Translations under genes and position numbers: made by a program
The notes under the pieces: generated by a model
Database searches by the model: none
What the model saw: only the letters and a program-made list of their open reading frames with translations
What the model was told of the DNA's origin: nothing
In this document: piece after piece, positions 62,901-64,000 of the stretch
How the letters are laid out: each line of letters opens with the position of its first letter
How positions within the stretch are numbered: the stretch's first letter is position 1
DNA from: Druceiella hillmani
Lineage: Eukaryota; Arthropoda; Insecta; Lepidoptera; Hepialidae
DNA length: 64,000 bases
Assembly: GCA_039881145.1 (NCBI GenBank)
Contig: JAYKKI010000139.1
Coordinates: forward strand, 2,368,501 to 2,432,500
Direction: 5' to 3'

Positions 62901-64000
62901 CCCGTCTGCTCGCATATCTAAAAATGGCATCAAAATTCAATATTATCGTCCTTATTTAAACGTTTAATTTAAACTTTCAGGAAAACGTTTAACTGTTCAG
63001 GATTATCAAAGAAATCTTGAATTGCTTCTTGAAAAAATCGAAAGCTTGAATTTTTAAATTATATAAAAAAAAATTAGCCTAACATTCTAATAACGCAAGA
63101 TTAGAAAGATTGTTTATATTGTTATTTATGAAGGTAACTTAAGGAATTATCTTTTAAGAAAATTTTCCGCCAGACACCGGAAGGAAAATATATCTATATT
63201 TGACTTAAAATTTAAATGTTATAAACGGTTTGGACGAAAGTAAATTTATTTAATTTCTGTTGTATTATTTAGACGATAAATGATGTAAAAAATGATATAG
63301 GAGAATTATTTTAAGTTGTTATAAACGAATTATATCGCTGTAGTTAGGCTCTCAGCAAGAGCATTCAATGGGAGGGATAACTAAATGTTATTACTTAATT
63401 CCAGATTTATATAACTAACAACAATTAACCATTGTAATTTAATCTTTACCCACCCGACCAATTGAGTTGATATTTTGGACGCATGTGTATGATGAAAATA
63501 TCATGTTTTTTAATGACTAAAATATGTATTTATTACTGTTTAAAACTTCCAAAATAAATTAAATATTTCTCAATAAAATTAATTGGACGTTGATAATCGT
63601 GCTTGGGACGAAGAATAAATTAGATAGATTGCTTCCTCGGTATAGTTTAACTAATTCGCAAGTTAGCGAAACGTTGCAATTTACGGACAGTCAATTTCTA
63701 AGAAGGTAAGGTAAGGGTAAAAAGTATTCTTTAGGGGTATGCTCATTATATTGGAAGTATGTTCTAAGCATCATTACACTGTAGTCAGCCAAGTACAAGC
63801 TTTTGCCTATAGCATTTTTGTTTAAATGAGACGACTTCTAAAAATAATAAATAGAAAATATAAGAATATAAATTTCAGAGTTTGACTTAATTCCTACTAA
63901 TTAGCAAAAACTTCTAAGATTTATCATACTTTTAAACCTTGAATAGAACTAGTTATACTGAGAACAAAGACTTTTCTAACTTAATTTACAATCGATATCC
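59911..64000. other. AT-rich spacer, no gene established
   Basis: A 50-codon minus open stretch near 60010-60160 and a frame at 60392-60655 are motif-free. At 62981-63057 a plus-strand segment behind a good acceptor (TTTAAACTTTCAG) reads RLTVQDYQRNLELLLEKIES and a stop shortly after. This could be a terminal exon, but its length is at chance level. The remainder is homogeneous AT-rich DNA. Confidence 0.5.

Overview
This window looks like AT-rich intergenic or intronic DNA from an animal with a transposon-rich genome. An arthropod, probably an insect, is the best fit. By eye the base composition is about 70% A+T or more. There are thirteen long (AT)n or (TA)n microsatellites, no operon structure, no rRNA and no convincing tRNA. 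The recognisable proteins are decayed remnants of animal transposable elements: RTE-like or other non-LTR reverse transcriptases, mariner, pogo/Tigger, and a DUF4817/Tc1-mariner-like transposase of a kind common in arthropods. Species cannot be assigned. I found no host protein-coding gene I would defend with confidence.

Layout. 1-6.6 kb: AT-rich spacer, one microsatellite, a 37-bp minisatellite (4.8 kb), and the longest stop-free frame of the window (5833-6294, 153 codons, no known family). 6.6-16 kb: a repeat-dominated block. A roughly 1.3-kb diverged repeat occurs at 6.8-8.1 and again at 14.0-15.3 kb in the same orientation. A second pair lies at 8.4 and 11.9 kb, a perfect 25-bp hairpin at 8.33 kb, and a LINE C-terminal remnant at 12.8-13.4 kb. 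16.2-18.7 kb: a DUF4817-type transposase remnant, a short dispersed repeat shared with 39.8 kb, and a mariner transposase remnant. 18.7-39 kb: mostly featureless AT-rich DNA with microsatellites, a 115-bp tandem array at 25.7 kb, a perfect 22-bp hairpin at 26.76 kb, and alternating purine-pyrimidine tracts at 34.9 and 36.2 kb. 39-42 kb: a perfect 28-bp hairpin, the second copy of the dispersed repeat, and a DDE-type transposase fragment at 41.65-42.0 kb. 42-53 kb: spacer and microsatellites. 53.2-54.4 kb: the best-preserved element, a pogo/Tigger transposase pseudogene with HTH, CENP-B-type and DDE regions in order. 56.2-57.0 kb: a second LINE remnant. 59.0-60.2 kb: a GC-rich island, a 27-bp inverted repeat and a third LINE scrap. 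60.2-64 kb: spacer.

The window reads as a graveyard of old class I and class II elements, all with frameshifts and stops. On top of it are several perfect short foldback repeats, which look much younger than the surrounding sequence. I did not find a new functional system. The items most worth checking are the perfect foldbacks, the two dispersed repeat families, the 153-codon open frame and the GC-rich island. Three limits apply. Microsatellite-encoded IYIY reading frames are artefacts. Most short open frames here are at chance level. Many open frames lack an ATG and could be real only as spliced exons.
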